Part shown: positions 31,994 through 41,172 of the stretch, piece after piece
Layout of the letters: every line of letters begins with the position of its first letter
Position numbering within the stretch: the stretch's first letter is position 1
Assembly (NCBI GenBank): GCA_018402525.1
Contig: JAGYIR010000009.1
Location: 62,001-126,000 of the forward strand
Direction: 5' to 3'
Length of the DNA: 64,000 bases
Source of the DNA: Crocinitomicaceae bacterium
GTDB lineage: Bacteria > Bacteroidota > Bacteroidia > Flavobacteriales_D > Crocinitomicaceae
The notes under the pieces: model-generated
The model's input: only the letters and a program-made list of their open reading frames with translations
What the model was told of the DNA's origin: nothing
The model's database searches: none
Translations under genes and position numbers: made by a program

Positions 31994-32890
31994 TCAAAAT
32001 GAGAATTTTCTACCTATCGTAAACCCAAGTCTGAATTGACCTTGTAGCCAATCCGAATAGGTATGTGGAATAAATTGAGTTTCTCCAAATCCTGTTGAAT
32101 TAGTAAAATTAATCGTGAAATTATGCCCGAAGGTTTCAAACTCAACGGCAACACCTAAACTATTGGTGTTGGTTGGTCTTAAATTTGGGTCGTCGAAAAC
32201 ATGGTAATACTCTACCACAATTCCAACTGATTTTGTAATTGCAAATCGTGTTGCCCCTCCCAATGCGAAAAGTGTATTTTGATCATCGGAAGCCACGTAA
32301 TTCCGATGAACGAGTGTCGGCGACAAATTTAAACTGAACCATTTGCCAAACTTCTTTGAAATATTTAGCTGCGCAGAATACGCAAATCTATGCTGCCAAT
32401 TCGGAAACGCACTGACCAACGAAATATCACTTGACGCTTTCATGTACGTGAAAGAAGCTGTTCCTAATAGGGCCATGGAAATAGGCATACCTCCAGTTTT
32501 CTGACGCAAAAATCGGTACTTAGCAAATCCGTCAATAAGCGAACGATACGGGGTTCCATTTCCTTTACTTCTTCCCAATCCTACGTTGATATTATCAGTA
32601 ATTCCGTATTCAAACGCCAAACGAATATCAGACGAATTGTCTAGCCCAAACATCTGTTGAACTCCTCCGTTTGTGCCAGCGATATCGCCGAATCGATGTT
32701 CCACTCGGAACTCCATTACATTCTTCTCAAGCATCTCAGTAGAGTGACCGTTGATCACGCGTGTGGAACTGAATACATCCTCTACATACTCAACCGCATC
32801 TGGAGCCACAACACCATCATCCATCATTTCATCTTCTTGTGCAAAGCACAACGCAGGCATTAATACTACTAGTTTTAAAAAAGTTTTCAT
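31994..32890 (-). CDS. DUF5777 family outer-membrane beta-barrel protein
   Basis: A 298-residue protein with a signal peptide (MKTFLKLVVLMPALCFAQ), an acidic stretch (EDEMMDDG), and strand-like segments rich in aromatic residues, ending FRLGFTIGRKFSF as outer-membrane barrels do. DUF5777 is a Bacteroidota family commonly found next to YceI and cytochrome genes. It is the first gene of the operon. The in-frame ATG at 32917 would place nine residues before the signal peptide, so the start is set at 32890. Confidence 0.82.
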   Translation of the reverse strand: MKTFLKLVVLMPALCFAQEDEMMDDGVVAPDAVEYVEDVFSSTRVINGHSTEMLEKNVMEFRVEHRFGDIAGTNGGVQQMFGLDNSSDIRLAFEYGITDNINVGLGRSKGNGTPYRSLIDGFAKYRFLRQKTGGMPISMALLGTASFTYMKASSDISLVSAFPNWQHRFAYSAQLNISKKFGKWFSLNLSPTLVHRNYVASDDQNTLFALGGATRFAITKSVGIVVEYYHVFDDPNLRPTNTNSLGVAVEFETFGHNFTINFTNSTGFGETQFIPHTYSDWLQGQFRLGFTIGRKFSF

Positions 32891-33084
32891 CTTCAGTATT
32901 TTAGATTTATCAAACACTCACGACTTTCTGCACGTAAAATTTAATCTGTATATCTAGTTTTCGAATGTACATAAATTTCAGGTAACATCGCAGTCAATTT
33001 TGTATTTCTCTTGAATACAAAAGGTTCATCGTCCTCAATTTTACGTATATTGTTATATTTACGGTACGGAACAATTCTACTTAG

Positions 33085-33654
33085 ATGACTAAAAAACACC
33101 TTCGAAAAAAATACTTGGAAAAACGAATGGCGCTTTCTCCCCGAGATTTAGAAATTGCATCCGAGCATATTTGTCATTTGTTTTTTTCAAACTTTCAAGT
33201 CGAAAATAAAAAATTAAGTCTGTTCCTTCCGATTGAACGTACGAAAGAGATTAATACCTACATTATTTGGGAAAAAGCACGGTCGTTTGACGCTAAAGTC
33301 GCCGTACCGAAAATTGATGCTAAATCACAAAGTTTAAAGCATATTTTATTCGAGTCAATAAATCAATTAGAAATCTCTTCGTATGGCATTCCTGAACCGC
33401 ATTCAGGCAAGGTGATTTCCTCTGAGCATTTTGATTTTGTCATTGTGCCCTTATTGGCTATCGATAAAAAAGGTAATCGTGTTGGTTATGGTAAAGGTTT
33501 TTACGACCGATTTCTGAGTAGATGTTCCCCTCGCGCTAAATTTATAGGGGTCAGTCATTTTGACGACTTGGAAACCGAGATACCTGAAATATCGACGTCA
33601 GATATTCCGCTGCACTATTGTATTACCCCATCGAAGATTCATCGTTTTGAGTAA
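33085..33654 (+). CDS. 5-formyltetrahydrofolate cyclo-ligase
   Basis: A 189-residue enzyme that converts 5-formyl-THF to 5,10-methenyl-THF using ATP. The N-terminal KKHLRKKYLEKRMALS, the VAVPKIDAK...ISSYGIPEP region and the signature GNRVGYGKGFYDRFLS near residue 137 match the family. The gene is followed by a small membrane-protein frame that overlaps its stop codon. Confidence 0.93.
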   Translation: MTKKHLRKKYLEKRMALSPRDLEIASEHICHLFFSNFQVENKKLSLFLPIERTKEINTYIIWEKARSFDAKVAVPKIDAKSQSLKHILFESINQLEISSYGIPEPHSGKVISSEHFDFVIVPLLAIDKKGNRVGYGKGFYDRFLSRCSPRAKFIGVSHFDDLETEIPEISTSDIPLHYCITPSKIHRFE

Positions 33655-33796
33655 GCATCAGGGGAAATTCCATCTTCTTTCAATATTTTTAATCCCTGGA
33701 TTCTTAGTCGCTCTTTTTCTTTCGAACCACTGGGTTGTTCCTGTCATTTACGTATTTTTTTCTTTCATTCTGATATATTTGGTATTCAAACGCTAA
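33647..33796 (+). CDS. possible small membrane protein (49 aa)
   Basis: A TTG-initiated frame that overlaps the end of the cyclo-ligase gene by eight bases and encodes about 49 residues, nearly all in two hydrophobic segments (HLLSIFLIPGFLVALFL and VVPVIYVFFSFILIYLVF) with a basic end (KR). No similar family is recognised. The overlap with the upstream stop suggests translational coupling, but the TTG start and short length leave real doubt. Confidence 0.4.
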   Translation: MSKHQGKFHLLSIFLIPGFLVALFLSNHWVVPVIYVFFSFILIYLVFKR

Positions 33797-33886
33797 AAAT
33801 GGGCTAAAGAATAATTAATAGCTCCCATGTCTGCCATCTACATCAGCTCTGAAAACCTTTTCAAATGATTTTCGTTACATTGAGGT

Positions 33887-34435
33887 ATGAAATTGCTACT
33901 TTTTCTAATTTCCTGGATACTTTGCGCATCCGTCATTGCGCCTTCATCTGCCAAAGCTATTTTTGGTGTGAAGGTTTCCATTGGGGCAAACTCAGAAGTA
34001 ACTTCTTACGTGTGTTATTTATACGACGGTCGCTATTTAACACAAAAGAAAATGATGGACAAAGAATCTTTTGTCAAAATTGTATCGGGACATTGGCCAA
34101 GTATTTACAATCCAAAACGGATTGATTACTTTGCAGAGCACAATATTGATTGTTCCATTCTTACAGATCCGGTTACTCGGAAAACATCACTAGGTTGTGC
34201 GCCATTTGACTCCTTGTGGAAAATTCATTTTGCCACTTATCCGTTTCAAACAAATTCAGAGAAGGGATGGGGTAATAAATACCACCGCCCATCGCCTAAG
34301 CAGGAGATTTATTTGTATAACCGCTATGGAGTCAGACGTGTTGATGCCGATTATTTTCTAGATACCAATTTCTGGATGATTCTGCACGATGTCACAGATC
34401 CTGAATGGATTAACAACTATAAGTCACTTTATTGA
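33887..34435 (+). CDS. secreted protein of unknown function
   Basis: A 182-residue protein with a signal peptide (ending SSAKA near residue 24). The mature domain contains YVCYLYDGRYLTQKKMMDKESF and a C-terminal YGVRRVDADYFLDTNFWMILHD. No family is recognised. The stop region overlaps the convergent DUF4296 gene by 12 bases. Confidence 0.65.
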   Translation: MKLLLFLISWILCASVIAPSSAKAIFGVKVSIGANSEVTSYVCYLYDGRYLTQKKMMDKESFVKIVSGHWPSIYNPKRIDYFAEHNIDCSILTDPVTRKTSLGCAPFDSLWKIHFATYPFQTNSEKGWGNKYHRPSPKQEIYLYNRYGVRRVDADYFLDTNFWMILHDVTDPEWINNYKSLY

Positions 34436-34795
34436 ATCCCTTTCTTTTAAAGCTTCTAACTCACCCAATTCAGAATTTAAGTTGTCCAACGCTTCATTAT
34501 AAATTTCCTTCATCATTTTTTGGTGCGAAGCGTAGTAATCAATTGAACCTTCAAACTGCGCATGTGTAATTCCAAATTTCTCGAAAATTTTATTCCCCGA
34601 ATTGATCATTACTTTATTGTATTCCGCAACAGATGGATAGGACGATTGTAAGTAAGATTCCAACTTGACTAATTCAGTGATAATAGCTACCATTTGTTCC
34701 TTCGGTATAAGGTCGTCTGGTTCAGCAACACGCTCTAACCCACTAGAACAAGCCGACAAAAGGAAAAAAAATGCTATGAAAATAAACTTTATCAT
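34424..34795 (-). CDS. DUF4296 lipoprotein
   Basis: A 123-residue protein with a lipobox (LLSACS, Cys at residue 16) and a helical DUF4296 domain (LIPKEQMVAIITELVKLESYLQSSY ... FEKFGITHAQFEGSIDYYASH). The family is confined to Bacteroidota and its function is unknown. The gene overlaps the dihydroorotase gene upstream by four bases; linkage to dihydroorotase is common in this group. Confidence 0.88.
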   Translation of the reverse strand: MIKFIFIAFFFLLSACSSGLERVAEPDDLIPKEQMVAIITELVKLESYLQSSYPSVAEYNKVMINSGNKIFEKFGITHAQFEGSIDYYASHQKMMKEIYNEALDNLNSELGELEALKERDSIK

Positions 34796-36132
34796 GAATT
34801 AAATAACAAACGTGATCCGTTGCCAACTTCATTTATGGTTCCATTTGAATACACTAAATTTCCATTGACAAAAGTTTTAGCAATTTTATTCGAGAAGGTC
34901 ACTCCTTCAAAAGGTGACCAACCGCATTTATACAACAGCGATTGTTTGGTGACAAGTGTTTCATCACCTGGATTCACAACCACGAGATCCGCATGGTAGC
35001 CCTCACGAATATAACCCCGATCTTCAATTCTGAAAAGAACTGCAGGTGCATGTGCCATTTTCTCCACTACCCTTTCAATAGTGATTTTTCCTTCCTTTAC
35101 CTTTTCGAGCATTGCCAAAAGTGAATGTTGGACCAAAGGTCCACCCGACGGTGCTCCAAAGTACGTACTGCGCTTTTCTTCCAATGTATGAGGTGCATGA
35201 TCCGTGGCAATAACATCAATCGTATTATTTAAAACCGCTTGCATAATTGCATCTCGGTCGGTTGCCTTCTTCACCGCAGGATTCCACTTGATAAACGCTC
35301 CCTTTTCTGTATACTGTTCATCGCTAAACCATAAGTGATGAATGCAAGCTTCGGCAGTAATTTTCTTGTCGATTAATGGAATGGCATTATCAAAAAGCTC
35401 AAGCTCTTTCGCGGTTGAAATATGTAATACATGAAGCCGTGTTCCATGCTTTTTGGCTAAGCGAACGGCCATTGAAGATGAAATGTAGCATGCTTCTTCA
35501 CTTCGAATAATAGGATGCTGTTCGATTGGAACATTTTCACCATACTTAGCCTTCGCTGCTTCAATATTTTTGCGAATGGTAGCTTCGTCTTCACAATGGG
35601 TCGCAATTAACATAGGAACCTTCGAAAACAATCCATCCAGTGTTTGTTCATTATCGACTAACATATTCCCTGTCGAAGAACCCATAAAAACCTTGATTCC
35701 GCATACATTGCGTTCATTGGTCTTTAAAACCTCTTCAATATTTTCATTGGAAGCTCCCATGAAAAAAGAATAATTTGCCAACGAACTTTTAGCACCTATT
35801 GCGTATTTGTCTTCAAGTAACTCCTGCGTTAAGGTATTCGGAACCGTATTCGGCATCTCCATAAAAGATGTAACTCCACCAGCCACTGCGGCTCTAGATT
35901 CGGTAAAAATGGTCGCTTTATGAGTTAATCCTGGCTCGCGAAAATGGACTTGATCATCAATGCATCCTGGAAGCACTAACTGTCCACTAACATCAATAAT
36001 CTCGCAATTTCCATCCGTACTAATGGAGGTTGCAATTTTCTCAATTCTTCCGTTTTTAATTAGAATATCGGCTACAAACTGCTTGCCTTCGTTGACAATC
36101 GTTCCTGACTTTAAAACTATTGATTTGCTCAT
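34792..36132 (-). CDS. pyrC: dihydroorotase (class I, PyrC/AllB-like)
   Basis: A 446-residue amidohydrolase that interconverts N-carbamoyl-aspartate and dihydroorotate in pyrimidine synthesis. The HVHFREPG-like metal motif DDQVHFREPG near residue 57, the lysine region KVFMGSSTGN (carboxylated Lys), THCEDE, VLHISTA and the ATDHAPH motif near residue 300 are all present. The ATG at 36132 overlaps the stop of the upstream mannosyl-transferase gene (ATGA), so it is favoured over a start eight codons upstream. The first metal-site residue is Q, not H, in DQVH; the downstream HF is intact. Confidence 0.93.
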   Translation of the reverse strand: MSKSIVLKSGTIVNEGKQFVADILIKNGRIEKIATSISTDGNCEIIDVSGQLVLPGCIDDQVHFREPGLTHKATIFTESRAAVAGGVTSFMEMPNTVPNTLTQELLEDKYAIGAKSSLANYSFFMGASNENIEEVLKTNERNVCGIKVFMGSSTGNMLVDNEQTLDGLFSKVPMLIATHCEDEATIRKNIEAAKAKYGENVPIEQHPIIRSEEACYISSSMAVRLAKKHGTRLHVLHISTAKELELFDNAIPLIDKKITAEACIHHLWFSDEQYTEKGAFIKWNPAVKKATDRDAIMQAVLNNTIDVIATDHAPHTLEEKRSTYFGAPSGGPLVQHSLLAMLEKVKEGKITIERVVEKMAHAPAVLFRIEDRGYIREGYHADLVVVNPGDETLVTKQSLLYKCGWSPFEGVTFSNKIAKTFVNGNLVYSNGTINEVGNGSRLLFNS

Positions 36133-36839
36133 AACTTCATTTTGCGCATTCTCCAAACCCCAAAAAATGCTTCTTTAAATATTCCTGTACTCATTTTCGA
36201 AACTCCCAGTGCCCGATCAATAAATGTAATAGGCACTTCAACAATCTTAAACCCGTGCTTTTTTGCAGCGTATTTCATACACACTTGAAATGCATACCCC
36301 TTAAACGTTACACCATCCAGATTGATCGTCTCTAATACTTTACGTTTATAGCATTTAAAACCTGCAGTCGTATCCTTAATATTCATCCATAAAATTATGC
36401 GTACATAAACGCTGGCAAAATACGACATTAAAATTCTCTTCAACGGCCAATTTTTGACCTTTCCTCCTTTACAATACCGAGAACCGATGCTTAAATCAGC
36501 CCCTTCAGTACACTCAGTATATAAGCGAATTAGGTCATTTGGGTCGTGGGAAAAATCACAGTCCATTTCTATGATGTAATCATATTGTTTGGCTATTGCC
36601 CATTTGAATCCGTGAATGTAGGCCGTTCCAAGTCCTAGCTTTCCCTTTCGTTCCTCTAGGTACACTCTTCCTTGAAATTCTTGTTGCAATTTTCGTATTT
36701 GATTCGCAGTGCCGTCAGGAGAAGAATCATCCACAAATAGTATATGATACTCCTTTTCAAGCGACATTATGGTGCGCGTCATTGTTTCGACATTCTCGAT
36801 TTCATTGTAAGTCGGTATAATAATGATCGTATCTGACAC
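36129..36839 (-). CDS. polyprenol-phosphate mannose synthase-like family 2 glycosyltransferase
   Basis: A 236-residue cytoplasmic GT-A enzyme with a GTG start (MSDTIIIIPTYNEIENV). It has the motifs FVDDSSPDGT and EMDCDFSHDP of dolichol-phosphate mannose synthases and no C-terminal helices. It should transfer mannose from GDP-mannose to a polyprenyl phosphate. It is first in an operon with dihydroorotase and DUF4296, an arrangement often seen in Bacteroidota. It is a paralogue in role of the enzyme encoded at 21981. Confidence 0.9.
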   Translation of the reverse strand: MSDTIIIIPTYNEIENVETMTRTIMSLEKEYHILFVDDSSPDGTANQIRKLQQEFQGRVYLEERKGKLGLGTAYIHGFKWAIAKQYDYIIEMDCDFSHDPNDLIRLYTECTEGADLSIGSRYCKGGKVKNWPLKRILMSYFASVYVRIILWMNIKDTTAGFKCYKRKVLETINLDGVTFKGYAFQVCMKYAAKKHGFKIVEVPITFIDRALGVSKMSTGIFKEAFFGVWRMRKMKL

Positions 36840-36946
36840 TTCCTTGTTTAATAGACTCGCTAAAATAAGTAATAATAACTAATCACAAATTACTCCAAGT
36901 GAAATCCTGACAATGTTTTACCTTTACGTTAACATTATTTAGTCAA

Positions 36947-38329
36947 ATGCGTCTGTGGTCCTGTTATTTGTTCTTTGCGCTGTTTCCAATATTTGCAATT
37001 GGTCAACAGAAAAAGAACATCCAACTGCTAGATAATTGGCACGACGAAAGTATCATCAGCAACACGTCCTTGGTGCGTTACAATGATTGTTGGGGATACA
37101 TTAACGATGGCACTGAATACGCCATTATTGGCTCGACAGAAGGAACACACTTTTTTAAAATCTCAGACAATAAACTCCACGAAGTTGACTTTATCCAAGG
37201 CAGGTTCGTTTCGACCATGGTGATTCACAGAGATATTAAAGTCTACCAGAATTATGCTTACACCGTCTGCGACGAAGGAGAAAGCAGTTTACAGATCATT
37301 GATTTGAGTTATCTACCTGACTCAGTGAGTGTTGTTGCCGAGGATGACACAAACTTCGCACGGGTACACAATTTATTTATCGATGAAGCCAACGCACTTA
37401 TGTATGTCTGTTCGGTTACTCCGAAAGTGAGTGGGATGCTTGTCAGTCAAAAATCGATGCAAGTATATTCACTTGCAAATCCGGAGCACCCAATACTTGT
37501 TTACGAGGGGCCAAATGATATTTCTGAAGTACATGATGCGTTTGTACGAAACAACATTGCCTATTTGAATTGTGGCTTCGATGGGCTAAGAGTATATGAT
37601 TTCACAAATCCAGCAAGTCCAGTATTTTTTCAAAATTTAACGGTTTATCAAGATCAAGGGTACAATCACCAAGGTTGGCTTTCACCGAACGGAAGCACGT
37701 ATGTTTTTGCCGATGAAACGGGAGGAAAGCGATTAAAGAAATGCAGTGTTGATGGCAATCATGAAGTCACTGTGAAGTCGTATTTTGGGACGAATAGCGA
37801 TAATAACTCTGTTCCACACAACGTTTGGATTGATGATAATTTTGCTTATGTCGCCTATTACAACGAGGGATTGCGAATTTTTGATCTTCGTCCACAACTT
37901 CCAGTTGAGATAGCGCATTACGACACCTATCCTACCGACCATTTTTTCAACATGAATGGAGCTTGGGGAGTTTATGCCGGATACTCTTCTGGGAAAATTA
38001 TTGTTTCTGATCGACAAAACGGCTTGTTTCTATTTCAATTCGAAGATGACATTCTTTCCAACGCATCCCCCGGCGCTATCAGTAGTTATCCAAATCCAGT
38101 TATGAGAAATACTGATTTCATTGTTCATGTGGCTGTGCCAGATGTTTCTAGCTTTCTGGTTGAACTAGTGGATTTAAACGGTAGAAAAATTGAAGATTAT
38201 CAAATTTTAGAGGCGAGCTTTGCAAAAATTAACGCTCCTTCAGCACAAGGGTTATATTTTGTGGAAGTCACCTATAATAACTACCTTGGTGAAATTGAAA
38301 AAGAAAAATTCAAAATCAGTGTCTACTAA
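36947..38329 (+). CDS. choice-of-anchor B family T9SS protein
   Basis: A 460-residue secreted protein with a signal peptide (ending FAIGQ near residue 19). The body matches the choice-of-anchor B family (NDCWGYINDGTEYAIIGSTEGTHFF; VHNLFIDEANALMYVCS; HNVWIDDNFAYVAYYNEGLRIFDLR), which has LVIVD-repeat propeller features. A C-terminal domain beginning SYPNPVMRNTDFIVHV near residue 382 and ending IEKEKFKISVY is a T9SS type A sorting signal. Function of the family is unknown. Confidence 0.85.
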   Translation: MRLWSCYLFFALFPIFAIGQQKKNIQLLDNWHDESIISNTSLVRYNDCWGYINDGTEYAIIGSTEGTHFFKISDNKLHEVDFIQGRFVSTMVIHRDIKVYQNYAYTVCDEGESSLQIIDLSYLPDSVSVVAEDDTNFARVHNLFIDEANALMYVCSVTPKVSGMLVSQKSMQVYSLANPEHPILVYEGPNDISEVHDAFVRNNIAYLNCGFDGLRVYDFTNPASPVFFQNLTVYQDQGYNHQGWLSPNGSTYVFADETGGKRLKKCSVDGNHEVTVKSYFGTNSDNNSVPHNVWIDDNFAYVAYYNEGLRIFDLRPQLPVEIAHYDTYPTDHFFNMNGAWGVYAGYSSGKIIVSDRQNGLFLFQFEDDILSNASPGAISSYPNPVMRNTDFIVHVAVPDVSSFLVELVDLNGRKIEDYQILEASFAKINAPSAQGLYFVEVTYNNYLGEIEKEKFKISVY

Positions 38330-38352
38330 ATCACCTTACCTAATTTATTTGA

Positions 38353-38832
38353 ATGGAATTTTATGATCTCGAAGTAAACACACCGGATGGCCGTTTGTTA
38401 AAAATGAGCGATTTTAAAGGGAAAGTGGTCCTCATTGTGAACACAGCCACAAAATGCGGACTAGCCCCTCAATTCACAGAACTTGAACAACTGCATCAGA
38501 CGCATAAAGACCGAGGATTGGTGGTCATCGGTTTTCCGTGTAATCAATTTGCTCGACAGGAACCAGAGACCAATGCAACAATTGAAGATCACTGCCAAAC
38601 TAATTTTGGCGTAAGTTTTCAACTGACGGAAATCATCAACGTTAACGGTAAAAACACACATCCGGTGTTTCAGTATTTAAAGCGCGAATTAAAGGGATTT
38701 TTGATTCCAATGATCAAATGGAATTTCACCAAGTTTCTGATCGATTCAAATGGAGTTCCGCACAAGCGTTATAGTCCAACCACGCGACCTGAAAAACTGA
38801 AAGCCGACATAGAACGATTACTGGGAAATTAA
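38353..38832 (+). CDS. glutathione peroxidase (thiol peroxidase type)
   Basis: A 159-residue protein with the GPx fold: the peroxidatic Cys in NTATKCGLAPQ (residue 37), FPCNQFARQEP with the partner Gln, and WNFTKFLID near residue 120 with the catalytic Trp and Asn. Cys replaces selenocysteine, as in bacterial enzymes that usually use thioredoxin. It is cytoplasmic (no signal peptide). The stop overlaps that of the convergent recX gene by four bases. Confidence 0.94.
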   Translation: MEFYDLEVNTPDGRLLKMSDFKGKVVLIVNTATKCGLAPQFTELEQLHQTHKDRGLVVIGFPCNQFARQEPETNATIEDHCQTNFGVSFQLTEIINVNGKNTHPVFQYLKRELKGFLIPMIKWNFTKFLIDSNGVPHKRYSPTTRPEKLKADIERLLGN

Positions 38833-39314
38833 TTGTTTTTCGATTCGATCTCTTCCACGATTTCCTGAATCAAGTCTGTTTCATATCCCTTTGAGGACAG
38901 AAAACGGTAAACTTTCATTTTTCGGTTGTATGCATTCTTTTCTTGCGGAAGCATTTCGAGTTTTCGCTCTGTTAGATGTCTTAGGTTATTCAAGTAGAGG
39001 TCTTCATCAATTTCTGAAAATGCCTTTTTAATTGAATAGTCTGAAATGTGTTTTTGTTTAAGTTGCGTTCGGATTTTGATGCGTCCCCATTTCTTGATGT
39101 TTACCTTACCAGAAGTAAATGCCGAAGCAAATCTTTCTTCATTGAGAAAATTTGTGGTAATCAAATCAGCGAGCAGACGATTTCTATCTTCAATGTGGAT
39201 TCCCCATGAAATTAGTTTCTGTTCAAGCTCGAACGAACATCGTTCCTGATAAGCACACAATGCTTCTAGCTTGGTTTTCGCTTCAAGAAAAGAGTATTTA
39301 CACTCCGACTTCAT
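38829..39314 (-). CDS. recX: regulatory protein RecX
   Basis: A 161-residue helical protein of the RecX family, which modulates RecA filaments. The pattern ALCAYQERCSFELEQKLISWG, FLNEERFASAFTSGKVNIKKWGRIKIRTQLKQK is the expected repeat of three-helix units. It begins one base after the rng stop and is probably co-transcribed with it. No recA is in the window. Confidence 0.9.
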   Translation of the reverse strand: MKSECKYSFLEAKTKLEALCAYQERCSFELEQKLISWGIHIEDRNRLLADLITTNFLNEERFASAFTSGKVNIKKWGRIKIRTQLKQKHISDYSIKKAFSEIDEDLYLNNLRHLTERKLEMLPQEKNAYNRKMKVYRFLSSKGYETDLIQEIVEEIESKNN

Positions 39315-39315
39315 G

Positions 39316-40863
39316 TCAGAGTGTAATTTCCTCGTTTTCCTTATTCACAAATGAATATTGCAACAAATTTTGGGAGGACATTCCACGCACTGGAACCCAT
39401 TTTTTGTATTTCAAGAACCATTTTACTTGTCTCGAAATAAGTCCCTTTTTGAAATATGCCTCTAGGTATGGGTGCACAAGTAGTGCGAAACCATTTTCTT
39501 TTTTATTCTTCAATAAATAGTTGATGTTGTTCTCAATCTCCTCAGCAAACAAAATTGAAGCCTGTACTTCACCTGTTCCTTTACATGTAGGACATGTTTC
39601 AGAAGTGATAATATCTGTTTGCGGTCGAACACGTTGACGCGTAATCTCAACTACTCCAAATTTTGAAGGTGGAATAATATTGTGTTTTGCACGGTCACGT
39701 GCCATTGCGTTTTTGAGTGTATTGAAGAGATCTTTGTTGTTGGCCTTATCGTGCATATCGATAAAATCGATACAAATAATTCCTCCCATATCTCTCAATT
39801 GAAGAACCCGGGCAATTTCTTCCGCCGCTTCAAGATTCGTCGCAAGCGCATTACTCTCTTGTCCATCAGATCCTTTTCGGTTTCCACTGTTCACATCGAC
39901 AACGTGCATTGCCTCTGTGTGCTCAATGATCAAGTAACCTCCATTAGACAATGGAACTTTCTTTCCGAAAAGCGCTTTAATCTGCTTACTTACCCCGAAA
40001 CGTTCGAAAATATCCAGTTTTCCATCGTAATGTTTGATGATTTTCTCTCGTCCTGGCGCAATGTCAGCAACGTAATCCTTCACTGAATAGTAAAGGTCTT
40101 CGTCGTTCACGTGAATATTCGTAAAATCTGCATTCAGCAAATCTCTTAAAATCGAGGATGTTTTATCGATCTCTCCTAAAATCCGCATTGGCGGTTTCGC
40201 ACCTTTTAAATTCTCGTGCATTTTTTTCCACTTCTCAACAAGATTCTTTAGATCTTGATCCAATTGCTCAAGTGGTTTACCCTCAGCTACAGTGCGAATA
40301 ATAACACCGAAATTTTTTGGTTTTATCGTCTTCATCACATCCTTCAAACGATCGCGTTCACCTTGATCCTTGATTTTTTGTGAAATAGAAACTTTATTCG
40401 AAAAGGGTACTAATACCAAAAACCTGCCTGCCAATGTGATTTCTGCACACAGACGTGGTCCTTTGGAAGAAATAGGTTCTTTTGCCACCTGAACCAAAAT
40501 AGGTGCCGAGGAAGAAATAATATCGGATATTTTCCCTTCTTTTGGAATGTCCTGCTCCATCTTAAAGTACTGAAGATCGGAAACATTCTGCTTGCCACGC
40601 AAAGTATCACGTGAAAACTTATTAAGCGAATTATACTGTGGTCCTAAATCTAAATAATGCAAAAATGCATCTTTCTCATATCCAACATCCACAAACGATG
40701 CGTTCAAACTAGGAACTACTTTTCGAACTTTTCCGAGGTAAATATCACCTACAGAAAATTCGTTGTTACCTTGTTCTTCATGCAACTCAATAAGCTTTCC
40801 GTCTTTGAGCAAAGCAAGCCAAACACCATTTTTTCTGGCGTCGACTACTAATTCTAAACTCAT
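39316..40863 (-). CDS. rng: ribonuclease G/E family endoribonuclease
   Basis: A 515-residue protein. An S1-like RNA-binding region near residues 37-110 (VGDIYLGKVRKVVPSLNASFVDVG), the catalytic metal site with VVDVNSG near residue 330 and IDFIDMHD near 376, and the zinc-link CPTCKGTG near 428 are all visible. It processes rRNA and turns over mRNA in the cytoplasm. The C-terminal scaffold tail of RNase E is absent, so it is RNase G-like. A terminator and a small ribosome-type gene precede it. Confidence 0.93.
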   Translation of the reverse strand: MSLELVVDARKNGVWLALLKDGKLIELHEEQGNNEFSVGDIYLGKVRKVVPSLNASFVDVGYEKDAFLHYLDLGPQYNSLNKFSRDTLRGKQNVSDLQYFKMEQDIPKEGKISDIISSSAPILVQVAKEPISSKGPRLCAEITLAGRFLVLVPFSNKVSISQKIKDQGERDRLKDVMKTIKPKNFGVIIRTVAEGKPLEQLDQDLKNLVEKWKKMHENLKGAKPPMRILGEIDKTSSILRDLLNADFTNIHVNDEDLYYSVKDYVADIAPGREKIIKHYDGKLDIFERFGVSKQIKALFGKKVPLSNGGYLIIEHTEAMHVVDVNSGNRKGSDGQESNALATNLEAAEEIARVLQLRDMGGIICIDFIDMHDKANNKDLFNTLKNAMARDRAKHNIIPPSKFGVVEITRQRVRPQTDIITSETCPTCKGTGEVQASILFAEEIENNINYLLKNKKENGFALLVHPYLEAYFKKGLISRQVKWFLKYKKWVPVRGMSSQNLLQYSFVNKENEEITL

Positions 40864-40893
40864 GAAAGCCTAATTTAATTAATAAATACATAA

Positions 40894-40923
40894 AAAACTT
40901 AGCGGAGACTCCACTAAGTTTTA
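40894..40923 (-). terminator. hairpin between the small ribosome-type gene and rng
   Basis: AAAACTTAG and CTAAGTTTT form a 9-bp stem around GGAGACTCC-type inner pairing, with A/T-rich tails on both sides. It would end minus-strand transcription of the 30-residue protein gene before rng. Confidence 0.7.
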
Positions 40924-40943
40924 TGTTCTTGTAAGGAAGAAAT

Positions 40944-41036
40944 CTATTTTTTCTTCTTGTGACGGTTTTTTCTAAGTCTCTTCTTACGTTTGTGGGTAGA
41001 CATTTTATGTCTTTTTCTTTTTTTACCGCTTGGCAT
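40944..41036 (-). CDS. AURKAIP1/COX24-domain-like protein, probably ribosome-associated (30 aa)
   Basis: A 30-residue, extremely basic protein: MPSGKKRKRHKMSTHKRKKR then LRKNRHKKKK. It matches the small proteins of Bacteroidota that carry the AURKAIP1/COX24 domain, related to the mitochondrial ribosomal protein mS38 and thought to be a ribosomal small-subunit component. It has its own terminator downstream and lies between HU and rng. It is too short for most gene-callers but the sequence pattern is distinctive. Confidence 0.85.
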   Translation of the reverse strand: MPSGKKRKRHKMSTHKRKKRLRKNRHKKKK

Positions 41037-41091
41037 AATACTTTTTATTTATGTTAAACTCTTTTACTTGCTGATCTAATGTGTTCCTTTA

Positions 41092-41123
41092 AAAAAAACA
41101 CTCCCGTAAAAATTACGAGAGTG
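41092..41123 (-). terminator. Rho-independent terminator of the HU gene
   Basis: On the minus strand CACTCTCGTAA pairs with TTACGGGAGTG (41099-41123) around a short T-rich loop and is followed by a T-run (41092-41098). Confidence 0.85.
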
Positions 41124-41172
41124 CAAAGATAGTAAATTCAAATTAAATACGAATACCTAATCGAATCTTTCT

